The notes below the pieces were generated by a model. The model searched no databases and was not told the origin of the DNA. It saw only the letters and a list, made by a program, of their open reading frames with translations. Below, in pieces: positions 35,759-47,883 of a stretch of DNA of 64,000 bases. Each line of letters begins with the position of its first letter. Position 1 is the stretch's first letter. Location: the NCBI GenBank assembly GCA_049724395.1, contig JAUGWO010000056.1, forward strand, positions 18,321 through 82,320, given 5' to 3'. The translations under genes were made by a program, and so were the position numbers. The DNA is from Spongospora subterranea f. sp. subterranea. Its lineage: Eukaryota > Endomyxa: Phytomyxea > Phytomyxea > Plasmodiophorida.

Positions 35759-37218
35759 ATGCTTCGCCGAAGAACGCCGACGTCGACAGCATTTGAATCC
35801 AATTCGATACGTCGGCGACTGGTTCCGTCTCGCCACCTGTCGGTGACACTCTCCCTGATCATTCTGATTCTCCTGTTTAGCACGTTCCTGATCCTGCAAA
35901 GCGTGAAGATGGACGCTAGGCGACTTCGGCATTCGGCCGATCATGTCTATACGGACGCGACCGCACCTTACAAGAACGAACCGGTAGCCGAGTACCGTTC
36001 TCGTCTCGATCAGGACCTGCGCGTCCGAACCGGCCCGACCATATTCGTATCGATCGCCTCATATCGCGACGAGGCCTGCCCTGGCACGATCACGGATCTG
36101 TTTTGGAAGGCGGCGAACCCCAGTCGAATCACAATCGGTCTCGTCGACCAAACCAATCTGGAAGACCCCGACACCGACGATGTGTTCTGCGAATCGCTGC
36201 TGACGCCGCAGCAACGTCGGCAGGTCCGTCTGATCCGGGTATCCCACCGCAACGCCCGAGGCCCGACCTACGCCCGATATCTGGCATCAAAGCTCTGGGA
36301 GTACGAGACCTATTTCATGCAGATCGACGCGCACACCCAGTTCGCCGATAATTGGGACGACAAGCTGATCGCCAACCTGGAGGCGATGCCGGTTCCGGAG
36401 TCCTTCGTCATCACGCACTATCCGCCGGGCACTCCGGATGAGTTCAGTGCTGAGTCGCCAGTTCCCTGGATCTGCGCCCCAGAAGACCATGAACAGGCCC
36501 CTCGCGGCCTGTTCGTCCAGGCCCAAGGGCAGTGTTTGCCCCCGAATATGTCTGACGACCTGCCGGCCGGCACATGTGTGTCGCCATTTCTGGGCGGCGG
36601 ATTGATGTTTGGAAGGGCGACATTGCTCAAGGACGCACCCTATGATAAATATCTGGATTATCTATTCCATGGAGAGGAAGTCCTCATCGTAAGTCTTGTT
36701 TACCCAGTTTTGCCATCACCTTCAGACATTTCATCTGTGAGCTCCTTGACCGCGCCTGGCTCTCATTGCGTCTCATGTCAATGTCGCTGTTGAAGCTTGT
36801 CAATGGTTTTGTGAATTTTTCGTGTTTTGCGTTTTGTATAGGATTGCTGATCATGTCTGATTTGTTGGATTAGGCAGCTCGATTATGGACCCGAGGATAT
36901 ACGCTTGTCACTCCTCGACAGAATGTCGTCAGCCACACGTACGGGGGGCGGGAGAAGAACGTTTATGGGGATGGGATCGATGTCGACGTTGCCAGGCGCT
37001 CAGAGGCCCGAGTTCGCTGGCTCCTGGACGCGACCCTCGACGAAGACAACGAGGACGATATCGACCTGAACGAGGTGAACGAGCTCGGAATGGGTTTCGA
37101 ACGTCCCATACAGGATTATTTGGAGTTCGCTGGACTTGGTGGCATGAGCGAAAGAGTTTTCCAAACACGCTGCCAACAAAGATACGATCAGGGCAAATGG
37201 GTCGATGTTGTCAATTGA
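35759..37218 (+). CDS. Polypeptide alpha-N-acetylglucosaminyltransferase-like (PF11397 type)
   Basis: Two exons, 35759-36688 and 36874-37218, with a phase-0 intron (GTAAGT...TTGGATTAG); 424 residues in all. Residues 28-48 form a single membrane span after a basic N-terminus, the type II layout of Golgi glycosyltransferases. The catalytic region starts at TGPTIFVSIASYRDEAC (91-107). QIDAH (188-192) supplies the metal-binding D-x-H equivalent of DXD, FLGGGLMFGRATLLKDAPYD covers 277-296, and HGEE (304-307) continues across the splice junction into AARLWTRGYTLVTPR, exactly as in family members. The family includes the Dictyostelium Skp1 GlcNAc-transferase and related enzymes of oomycetes, algae and other protists, which transfer GlcNAc from UDP-GlcNAc. 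The acceptor here is unknown; the membrane anchor argues for the Golgi. The gene is more GC-rich than its surroundings and looks intact. Confidence 0.9.
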
Positions 37219-39164
37219 CTTTTTTGCCAGTCACTTTAATTAAACAGTCAATGTTGTTGATTTATGTCGACAGCGATCAACACTCAGTTTATCGTTTCCT
37301 GAATCGTTTATCTTGAGTTTTGCGTCTCAGGCGAAGCGAGGTTGCTTTCTGTTTGTGAGTTGGGCGCCATTTACAACAAGGCAAGGCGTATGTGGTCTGC
37401 GAGACCCTGAACAATTAAATCTCGCCCGTCGGGGTGATGGCAGGATCGGCATCTCCTGCCGTTCCTCCTCGGTCGTTGAATGAGAATATCGGATGAGCCT
37501 AACAGTTTAATTTTGGATGGATCTGCTCCAACAGTGCCAAGCCCGTTTTTCACAATTAACGATATATATACGGTCCTTTGACGCATCCCAAGCCTCGCTC
37601 ACCCATTTGGTGATGAGGATTCGTCTTTCTCGAGCAGTAAATTCCCCGTCAAATTATTTAAAAAAAAATAAAGGCAGCGCCGTTCGACTATGAATACGAG
37701 GAGTCAAACGGACGAGCGAAGCAGAAGGAAAAGAAGATAACGAAGAAGAAAAAGTGACAACAACATGGCTTGATCTCATTTTTCATCAAATTTATTAAAA
37801 AAATGCTTTTGTTAAGACCCTAAACAGTGATATGAACCAGCGTTTAGGGTTTTAGGCACCTAAAACCAGGGTTCAGCCCTTGTACAAGATCTCTTATCAG
37901 ACAGATTTACTACATCTACACAGTGAGTATGAAAAGAGTTCATCATTTTCGCATTTTCCATCTTCTATATTTTTCAATTTTCAATTCATGGCTCTCGAGA
38001 CTAGGTCGCGAAGCCAGAGTGATGATGAACAGGGCATAGACAACTCTCAATCCCAGCGCATCAAATAGCACAAAACACAATCCATCGAGAAAGCAACAGC
38101 TCTGTAGTTGCGATTCATGAGTGTGGAAGCCACTCTGGGCCAATGTTGTTAACAAGGGCGTCATGTTCGAATCCGGTTCCAGGATCAGGTACGCCATGGA
38201 TTGTTCGTGAACTACTTGGCAGCGCAACGCTTCCGAGTCTACTCTCCGCTGTTATCCCTCCCATATCGTGGCTCGCCGTCCATCGTCCCGTCCGGCACTG
38301 CATTCAAACCTGGCGTTGCGCCTCAGTCGCAAACTAGATGAAATCGCCTTCTGTGAATTCTCATACCGCAAAACGGGCGATCCTGTCAAAATTCGAAGAC
38401 GAGCCACTTCTTGAGAAGTTCATCGAGTCGATGAGCAGGTATCTGGTGCGTTATCGATGGTGCGAGCAACGCTGGGGCATGGACCTATGAGGAGTATCAT
38501 ATCATTGATATCGATGCTAGGCGTGGACTGGCCATAGCCACCCGAGCTTTGCTTGCCGAGACGATCAAGGTTCACTGGACACCAAGATTCCGTTGGTTCT
38601 GGATTCAGCAAGCGTCAATGGACCTGATCGTAGTCAGACCGACCGGAACGTCAGTTTCACGAATGGGGACGCGACTCAAAATTCGCGCCATGTGGATTAT
38701 TTTAATGGTCGTCACAAGGCTTTATCCAATAACTCGTTCACAAGTAAAGGCCTCACGGTCGCCTATCTTAGTAAGTCGTTATTAGTGTGATTAAAAACTT
38801 TCACGATGGGTCCCGTGGCTGTTGAATTTGTGTTAATTTTTTTTTGTCCCAGCACCATATTTTTGACAATCCTGATCCAGTCCAAAGTTTTACGGGTTCA
38901 AATCAGTCTTTGTGTGGTCCGCCTTCTGATATAGTGTTTCGTTGGTTGGTAGATGAGTGGGAAATGAACATTTAGTAGATGAGATGGTCTTGCCCCAGAA
39001 GCACCTGGAATGCCGTTTCATGGTAGATTTGCATCGGATTTAATCCTCGCCACACACGAAATTGCTGTATTCAAAACAATTCCACTGTGTCAGTTTCTCA
39101 CAATCGGTTGTTTCAATGGATAATTCACATCGCGCATGTCGAAATCGCTTGTCAGATCACAGAT
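37219..39164. other. 3' flank of the GlcNAc-transferase, then unassigned
   Basis: No gene recognised. Around 37817-37865 a short inverted pair CCCTAAAC...GTTTAGGG is followed by TTTTAGGCACC. A plus-strand stretch at about 38490-38790 is open and may be degraded mobile DNA. Confidence 0.3.
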
Positions 39165-39470
39165 TCTATTAAAACAGGTGTTCGTTATTGGTTAGTAAAA
39201 TTATTATGTATTGTAGATCTCGTAATTTCGATCATAGTCATTTCGTCATCATCATCCAATAGAGGGTGATTCTCACGAGTCATCGTCCTTCCAACACGCC
39301 CTCTCGATGGTGAGCCCAAGGACCGCGGGTCGTAGACGGTCAAATGGTGTCGCGTTGAGGGCCTTAGTCAAAAGATCTGCTCTCATGTCCTCTGTCGGAC
39401 AGTACTTAACTTCGATTTCACCTGCCGCGATCAGGTCTCTTGTATAACGGAAACACACGTCGATATGTCA
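39165..39470 (-). mobile_element. Ty1/copia fossil, 3' end of pol (copy 1)
   Basis: The minus strand encodes the very end of a copia RNase H domain (CFRYTRDLIAAGEI, then CPTEDMRADLLTKALNA), followed by a 3' flank that is also found at 49.6-50.3 kb. Only this tail remains. It is a fossil and directly adjoins the start of segmental duplication copy A. Confidence 0.85.
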
Positions 39471-41223
39471 GCGCGTCCCAACCGATAATTTTAGCCTAGC
39501 TTCGGTTTCGATGACTGATGGACTTTCGATTCGGCTTTGTAAGCGGCTGTCTATGAACTGGGATTACGCTATCTGCTTGGCGTAAAAGCCACCAATCGAT
39601 CCTCAATGCCACAGTGGAAATGGATTCAGAGCTTCGCAATGCCTTCATATGACAGATTGACGCTTGTGACTTTCTACCACTTGTTGATTGCGAGATATCG
39701 GTGTGGGCTTCTTCAACACACTCTATGTCAGAATTCCTTGGTGATGGTGATTCTCAGTTCGGCTTCTTCATTTTCGTTCTAGTCCAGACGAAGAAATTTT
39801 TGTGCGACGTTCAGATCCAAATCGTTTAATGCAGAAGATGTGGCTAAACAACGGGCAGAGTCCAACAATGCAACCATCAAAGAATCTGGTCTCAACAGTC
39901 GCATATTGCAAAGTTCAACTTAAACCAGATAATTAGGCAGACCATTTCTTTGTCAAAAGGCAAGATGGGGCTTTGTGCGCGAAAATCAAAGGTGAGTTTT
40001 GGCCATTGGAGGAAGGGGCAGAACCTTCTAATTAGCGAGTATGAGCCCGTACTTGCTTCTCCGTCTTCTGTACGGCTCCCCCAACGATAATCATGCCGTT
40101 TTTGATGAGGCTGATAACAAAAGAAAAAGTGAATCCACAAGAATTGATGGCCTGATTTTGAGTATACCGATGATCATCACGATAAGTATTTTGAGGTGAT
40201 CAAGCTACAACGTGACACAAATTGAAATTGAGCAGCATCTGGGTTCTATGAAGACAAAGCCGTCAAATTGAACCAATACTGATTGGTGACCTGATCTGCC
40301 ATTTGAATGATGACGGCTGCTGTGGATGAAAACTGACGCCTACCTAGGGAATATATACTTCGTTAGAATTGAAATACATTGAATGTGGATGGAGCAAAAA
40401 AATATTCGTGCGTTGAACTAAAAATTTGGTGTTAAGGGGCATCGTGGCGCTCAAAAATATAAAACAAACAGCGAATCAAAGGGACTTCAAGTTTCAGAAA
40501 GAATTGAGCGCAAACACGAATTGGTGATATGACCTGACATGCAAAGTATGAAGGAAGGGGTAATGAAAACTGACGGGAACTTGGGGTCGTTAGATTTCAA
40601 AATGAACCACGTGCATCAAATCAGTCCGGGTGGTGTCTTTTATCCCTCGTTGAGAAATTCCAGTCTCTCCACTCGGAAACCTTATGTACAGTCACAAAAT
40701 ACTGAGATTTATTGAGTGATAGTAGAAGGTGGAAGGATGTCTGGCAATCTACCCATTCCAGTTGTGAATTTAATATTTAAATCATAAATGAACCCATCAC
40801 CAATGAGATTGGCTCTAGGTTCTCTACATTTGATTTGATTTTGGATTTGTCAAAGAAATTTACGAGTTGTGTAGAATTTTGTCGAAGTGATCAACTAAAT
40901 TGAATATATCGCATGCCTGTATTCCAGACCTTCGTCCTTGCGTCTAGCCTACTTTCCTCGTCAATAATGGCTTCAACAATAGCTGCTGAAGACGCAAACG
41001 AGGCTCGTAAAGGGCATTTGGACCTCTCCGCGCGATGATTATGCATGGAACAGCACCAGCCTTGACGCACGTCGAACATTTGCCTTTCTTACGCCGAGAA
41101 GATCAACCACTTAAATACAACAACATGGTTTGCGTTGCCTGCTCTCTCACATGAGCCAATACCTGTTAATATCATCCCAACCCTGCCTCTTCTTCCTAAG
41201 GTGAAGCACTGGAACTGTTAAAA
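39471..41223 (+). repeat. Segmental duplication A, left part
   Basis: Direct repeat of 50677-52357, about 85-90% alike, starting at CCAACCGATAAT.TTAGCC in both. No gene recognised inside; shared open stretches are short. The match breaks off at GGAACTGTTAAAA (41211-41223), where copy A carries the 2.8-kb segment with the 53-bp array and copy B carries a 128-bp dispersed repeat. Confidence 0.85.
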
Positions 41224-41654
41224 ACGGCACTGCAGGTACATTTCCAGGTTGAAGAAATGCTGCCCTCCCATCGCCATGCAAACTGTTGCCAAATGCCAGC
41301 AGATTCACAGTGAGCATACGGTATGTATGCTCGTTGCTAATCGCATGTAGATTGATTTTCAGAAATTCTTAATCTTAGAATATCGAACGTCTTCCTTGAC
41401 AGGATCCAGGACACCCTGATATGCCGCAATATTGATGCGATTGCGAATTTCCCGGACCCATTGTATTGTTTCTGGATGAGGGTCCTCAATTCCGTTGGGA
41501 TGAATCGAGTTCAAAAACGATGCAATTATTCGAAGCTATGGTTCGGATCGACACTCAACAGTATCTTCAAAATATCAACACACCCGATTTCAGCAAGTTC
41601 ATAGGAGGGATCATCACCAGCCTCAACACGATGATGACAGACGTGCGGAAACGC
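41224..41654. other. Sequence present only in duplication copy A
   Basis: Unique flank on the left of the 53-bp array. A plus-strand stretch from 41466 is open (MFLDEGPQFRWDESS...) and runs into the array. No family recognised. Confidence 0.35.
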
Positions 41655-44036
41655 CACATGTGGTTGAATATAACCACATTTATGCAGAATCCCTCTTACA
41701 GGATACGCCAAATGTGGTTGAATATAACCACAAGTATCCCTCTTACAAGATGTGAAATGTGGTCCGATAACCACATTATGCAATATCCCTCTTCAAGATA
41801 CGCCAAATGTGCGGAAGATCACATTATGCAGTAGATTCTTGCCACATGTGGTCGAATATAACCCGTGCTCCCTTTCTATTGCTGCCACAAGAATATGTCC
41901 ACATTATATCCCTCTTACAAGATACGCCAAATGTGCCATGAATATAACAGATTAAACGAAGCAGCTCCTTTTTTACAAGATACGCCAAATGTGGTTCTCT
42001 ATTTATGGAAGTGGTTGAATATCACATTATGCTCCCGTTACAACGATACGCCACAAGTGGTTGATTATGCAGTATCCCTCCAAGATACATGAATATAACC
42101 ACATTATGCAGTGTCCCTCTTACAAGATACGCCACATGTGGTTAAATATATACCACATTATGCAGTATCCCTTTTACAAGATACGCCACAAGTGGTTGAA
42201 TATAACCACATTATGCAGTGATCCCTCTTACAAGATACGCCACAAGTGGTTGAATATAACCACATTATGCAGTATCCCTCTTACAAGATACGCCAGCATG
42301 TGGTTGAATATAACCACATTTGCAGTATCCCTCTTACAAGAAATGTGGTTGAATATAACCACATGCAGTCCCTCTTACAAGATAACATGTGGACGAATAT
42401 AACCACATTATGCAGTATCCCTTTTACAAGATACGCCACAAGTGGTTGAAGATAACCACATTATGCAGCATCCCTCTTACAAGATACGCCACAACTGGTT
42501 GAATATAACCACAATGCATATCCGGCTTCGATGCAGCACATGTGATACGAATATAACCACAGTTATCAGTTCCCTCTTACAAGATACAGCAAGTCTGAAT
42601 ATAACGCAAATTATCAGAAACTGTTACAGATTCTCTGATGTGGTCGAATATAACCACATTATGCAGTGTCCCTCTTACAAGATACGCCACATGTGGGAAT
42701 ATAACCACATTATGCAGTATCCCTCTTACAAGATACGCCACATGTGGTTGAATATAACCACATTATGCAGTATCCCTCTTACAACTTCAAGTTGTATGCG
42801 GTGTGTTATGGGTACCATCAACGATTGTGAAGTCGCCATACACTGTGGCGTATAACGACATGAACAGTCTATCCATAGGGTAAGCAAAATACGCCACATG
42901 AGATAATAACCACTGATGATTGTCACCTGCAAATAAACAGTTGATAAACGCTGCGACATGTCTATTGAATATAAAAACATTATCCAGCATCCCTCTTATC
43001 ATAGCCCGCTTCCATGAACTTGGTCATATAATCCACATCTTATGCCGAAATGTAATTCTTTCCCGCGTCGGATTGACCTGGACAAAAGGCCAGTCGAATA
43101 CGTTTTACCAGGATTTGATCCCTCCAAAATTTCCCTAACCTGATTGGATGAGCTTTCAGTAATCTTAACCACATTAGAAGTGCAAAACAACGATTACCTT
43201 AGACAAAGGTACGCCAATTGTAGCGAGCAACGCCACTATGTGGTTAATTCACGCACATTATGCAGTATCCCTCTTTACTCCACATGTGGTTAAATATAAC
43301 CACATTATGCAGTGTCCCTCTTACCAATATAACCACATTATGCAGTTCCCTTTTACAAGATACGCCACAAGTGGTTGAATATAACCAGCATCCCTCTTAC
43401 AAGATACGCCACGTGGTTGAATATAACCACATTATGCAGTATCCCTCTTACAAGATACGCCACATGTGGTGATAATATAACCACATTATGCAGTCTATCA
43501 AAAGATACGCCACATGTGACCAATATACACATTATGCAGTGATCCCTCTTACAAGATACGCCACACGTAACCACATTATGCAGTGTCCCTCTTACAAGAT
43601 ACGCCACATGTGGTTGAATATAACCACATTATGCAGTATCCCTCTTAACAAGATACGCCACATGTGATGGAATATAACCACATTATGCAGTATCCCTCTT
43701 ACAAGATACGCCACATGTGGTTAAATATAACCACATTATGCAGTGTCCCTCTTACAAGATACGCCACATGTGGTTGAATATAACCACATTATGCAGTATC
43801 CCTCTTACGATACGCCCCATTTAAATACAACCACATACGCAGTGATCCTCACCAGATACGCCACATGTGGTTGAATTAACCACATTATGCAGTATTTGGT
43901 CTTGGATCCCTCTTACAAGATACGCCACATGTGGTTGAATATAACCACATTATGCAGTGTCCCTCTTACAAGATTCGCCACATGTGGTTAAATATAACCA
44001 CATTATGCAGTATCCCTCTTACAAGATACGCCACAC
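41655..44036 (+). repeat. 53-bp hairpin minisatellite, about 2.4 kb
   Basis: About 40 units, many degraded or shortened, of a 53-bp consensus. It contains TGTGGTTgaatatAACCACA, a perfect 7-bp inverted repeat with a 6-nt loop, then TTATGCAGTATCCCTCTTAC and AAGATACGCCACA. The array is interrupted at about 42780-43250 by unique sequence. The hairpin arms are better preserved than the rest of the unit. Flanked on the right by segmental duplication sequence from 44045. Confidence 0.95.
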
Positions 44037-44479
44037 CAGCGAATCCACTTGTTTTGACGCTTCGTTCAATGTGTATAGGTCACGATTGTGGTTTTCTGTC
44101 ATCTCCAATTGCAGTTTAGACAACGATAAGAGTGAATCGTGTTGAGTTTCATATCCTGTCTCAATTGCTTGTTTCGCGAGTTTGTCAATCTCTTTGCTAT
44201 TGACAGCAGCGCCAATTGTTGAATTGACTAGCGAATTCGTAGCAATCAAGTGTTATCGTCTAGACCCACATTTAATCTTTGCGATGCCGGGATAGGAAGA
44301 TTTGAAGGGCGTTTTTAAACGAAACAAGATGTTACGAACTACCCGCTATTTATTTTCTCTCATAAACGGGTTGAAACAACATGGCATGTCGAATGTCCCT
44401 CTCTCCTACGATATTGGCTTCGATAAGCAGCCACAACGTTATACAGCAACTAGTGCTGCAGAGCAACGCACCTATGAAA

Positions 44480-44545
44480 TGCAGAACTAAATCACAAAAT
44501 ATTGAATAGATTGGAGAGAATAATCGGGTATCTGAACCCTGGTGA
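44480..44545 (+). promoter_or_regulatory. Conserved 5' flank of cysteine-rich gene 2
   Basis: Contains GCAGAACTAAATCACA and GAGAGAATAATCGGGTATCT directly before the first ATG, as in the other two copies, including the diverged inverted copy at 22 kb. Confidence 0.5.
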
Positions 44546-46908
44546 ATGACAATTAAAACCGTTCGTCTCACCCTCAACTCTGAACTCATCCTTGCCCGTT
44601 GGCGAACCGCCCTACTGTTGCGCCATCCCATTCCTTCAATGCGTGTCCTCAACTTGTTGGGTTTGCTGCTTGTGGCGATCAGATCGACTCGATCTGTGAC
44701 AACCGAACCTGGTCATGGTTGGGACGAACCGCTTGGCTCAGGTCAAACCAAAGTCGCTACAAGAATCGCCTCCTCCACATTTTCGGTATGGATGGCGGAA
44801 TTACGCGACAAAGAATTGCCAAATTCTGAGATCATTGGTCCATGCAGGACACCATGTCGCCATCGCTGGAGTGGAAAATGCTCCATGACAAGACCCAAAA
44901 TTCACCATTTCCAGTATTCGAATATGCGACATGGGAGTCCGATTGGCTGAAAGGCACGTTTGATTATTTCAATAACAATCGTGTCGACCAGTGTGATGAA
45001 AGTTCTGCGATGAATGTATGAATGTAATTGCTCAGTTCATCCTCAAAAAGAGATTCGGCTAGTTAAGTGCGTTTTTAGGAATGGCACTCGAGCCCGGGTT
45101 TGAAAATTGACGAGTCCCATATCAGTTTGAATTCGCAACTGCTGAACCAAGAGGGCGAGAACTTCGATTGCCTTATCGATGCAAATCAAATTTCTATTGA
45201 TTCGCAAATTTTGCCGCCAAAAGACATCCTCGAGAATCTCGTGCCCGATCACAGAAACGCCCACCAGTTTTGTGACAGTTCTTCCAGAAATTTGGCCGTT
45301 CAGTCCATGTCCAAATTGTGTTTGGGATTGCTAAGTTCGTTTTAGGATTTGACCCCGAACACGAGTTCAAACCGTGATGCATCCCGTATCAGTATTGATG
45401 ATCAACAGTCAATTGAAAGCGTAGAGGGCAAAACTTTCGATTGCCGCATTGAAAATACGATTATTTCGAAAATCCAGCCTGTTGACGTTCGTGAAAATTT
45501 CGTGCCAGTAAGAGATTGCCGAGAATCGTGATCACCAATATCTTATTATATGGCGTGCTAGGATGGATTTTACTGCTGCAGACTCACAAAATGGTTAAGG
45601 TTCGTCAATTCACGTACTTGGTTGGATTGAAATTGCTCTGTCCGCTCCTAAACTGGGACCTGGATGAGGTTAAAGACTATGAGAGCCTCTGTGTGTTTCT
45701 GGTCAGAACTCTGGTTCACCGCTCTGTCTGGGATTTGATAATCACAAACGGTATCGTCTGTTTAGGGAAAGGAGACGAATTCAGAACAGGTCGAGTTTCA
45801 CAACAGTGTCGCAATGACGGAACACATATTACAAGTACTGTTGCTCGGAAAGTCTGGGCGTGATACCGTTGAGGAAGGACCAAACAGCATCGATGTTCCT
45901 GATACTACGCTAATTACCAAGGCAAAGAGCACCCTGCAAAAACTTATCAAAATTTCGAATTTCGTTTCGAAACTGGTCTCTTGCAGAAAACCGCTCAGTA
46001 GTTTCAGTCCTAAGGTGATTTTTTGTCTCAAGCGCACCTGTATCCCCGTCCTTCAATGTCTTGTGAAATGTTGTGGCAAAGACATGGACCTGTTCCAGAC
46101 ACGTTGGGGAACGCATTTCAAGCACAGTAATTTTGGATTGAAATGCTGCCCCGGTCGTCGATTAAACCATAACACGTGCGGTTCCCAGATGACGAAAATC
46201 GTTAGAATCCCTGACTACAGGTTTTCATTCGTCGTTTTTGAGAAAAACTGATGAATATTTTGTGCTTTCAGAGGAAATTACTCCGAGTTGTTGGATCTCA
46301 ATGCTCTTATTCATGCTGTTTATATGTCAACAACCTCAGAAGCCAAACTCAAACTGTGTTGTGAATTCAACCAGAAATACCTGTCAAGCGGCCCCATGGC
46401 TCGGAATCGTAACCGACAATACTATAATCGGTCTACGAAACCCATCTGGGGGTGTTTTGTTCATCACTGTGGTCAAAATATAAATGAATGGATTCGAAAA
46501 TGGGGCCCTCATTTCGCGCATGGGGAATTCAGATTGCGGAAATGTCAGGGCCTGGAGTCCCGTTGTTGCGGGTTGATCGACCCTCCATTTGATATTCCAG
46601 CAAGATTTGATCTTGGCTACAAAACAACCCGAGACTCCCTTCCAGCGCTTTCCGAAATTTTCGAAAAGTATACTCAGTTCGTGATTGCGAAGACAGCATC
46701 AATGAGATCGGCTCATCCGGCTTTAACCTTTTTTATCAGAGCATGTCGTCCTGTTTACAATTGTTTACATCGTCATTGCGATGGAAGTGTTGAGGAATTT
46801 GTTCGCAGATGGGGAGAATCAAGATTGTACAGCAAGTTCAGTCGCGATTGCTGTCCTGGAACAGGCAGAACGGAATCTGATATCTGTCAATGGTCATCCC
46901 AATGTTAG
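44546..46908 (+). CDS. Cysteine-rich secreted repeat protein, copy 2
   Basis: Same architecture as the gene at 52977. Two in-frame starts are possible: 44546, or 44639, which begins a signal peptide (MRVLNLLGLLLVAI). Two middle exons each begin in phase 0 right after a TTTTTAG acceptor (about 45078 and 45346) and encode related modules (DESHISLNSQLL...; RDASRISIDDQQSIESVEG...), the second ending at a GTAAGA donor. The three cysteine modules lie at about 46030-46190, 46435-46580 and 46740-46890; the last ends in TGTCC..GGAACAGGC and a stop at 46906. The first module is separated from the second by an intron ending in GTGCTTTCAG near 46270. Rich in Arg-Trp-Gly between cysteines. Family unknown; secretion is inferred from the signal peptide and paired cysteines. 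Confidence 0.6.
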
Positions 46909-47260
46909 ATAAGTGTTGACCCTTTAATTGACTCAACAAACAAAGTAGATGAAGTCAAACAAACAAATAAACCTGATGGGCCTAAGGGTAGTTTCACAAG
47001 GGTTATATGTTTATTTTCTTGTATTCATATCGACTTTTTTCCGTGGGATTCCGTATTTTTTCAGTCTTATTCTGTCCAAAATTGGCCGAGATACGTATGT
47101 GGATTCAACACCTCTCTTCGCTAGGGTCTAGGAAGGCAACTCACTCTCGATTGATGTCCTGAATACAACTGGAAAACGCATCACGACCAATCGACGTGTC
47201 GACATAGGATAGAACCGATGGTTGTCGGAATAATCATAATGGGTTATGAAGTGAGATATT

Positions 47261-47883
47261 ATATATCCAGCCAACTTGTAGCGGCCAGGCTGAAGTAGGG
47301 TAAACCTGGTAGTACACAGAATTACCCAACCCATAAGAACCCGCGAACATTTGTATACCATACCATACTATCCAGCCAACAATTACACTTGAAGCGAATG
47401 TTCGATATTGACCATTGCGGGCGAGGGAATCTGTTGCCATAATTCACCTGGAGGGTAACGGTCAAGGTAGGATTCCAATAACACGACATCGCCAACCACG
47501 ACACTATTTCATAAATCTGAGCCGTCATTTCCCTTGGATGCGATTTGGTCACCCGAGCTCCTCCGCCTTCAAATGTCAACCTTTCCTCAGGTATGATCTA
47601 AGCCTATGTCGCTGAAATACGCTCCGAATTCCATCAACTTGCATCGCCAGGTCTCATTGATTCGTTTTGGTAATGGTGCACAACGACAGAGATTAGCGAC
47701 GTGCTCCAATCGCAACAATTGGAATTGGTGTTCTAGTTCTATACTCCGTTCATATACGAGTTTCAGTTGACCAATTAGGGCATATGGCGAAGGTCCTGCC
47801 ATTGCCATGCTTTACTTCCTAAGTCATTACGAAGCGTTTTTACTGGTAACCAACAGCTCGGTATTGTAGCTTTCTAATCATGT
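47261..47883. other. Unassigned between duplication A and a gag fossil
   Basis: No gene recognised. A minus-strand stretch at 47808-47587 is open (MAMAGPSPYALIGQLKLVYE...) and could be retroelement debris. Confidence 0.3.

Larger units (their letters stand above)
44045..47260 (+). repeat. Segmental duplication A, right part
   Basis: Direct repeat of 52484-55650, roughly 93-96% alike. Starts at CCACTTGTTTTGACGCTTCG and ends at ATGGGTTATGAA. It contains cysteine-rich gene copy 2. In copy B the end coincides with the 5' end of a LINE. Confidence 0.9.

Noticed and set aside
37817-37865. Interstitial telomere repeat
   Set aside because: Only single TTTAGGG-like hexamer/heptamer matches, arranged as an inverted pair, not a tandem tract.
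38490-38790. Host gene on the plus strand
   Set aside because: Open in two frames but with no motif, splice context or start; likely degraded mobile DNA.
41655-44036. CRISPR array
   Set aside because: The units are contiguous, diverged and lack unique equal-length spacers; the context is eukaryotic. It is a minisatellite.
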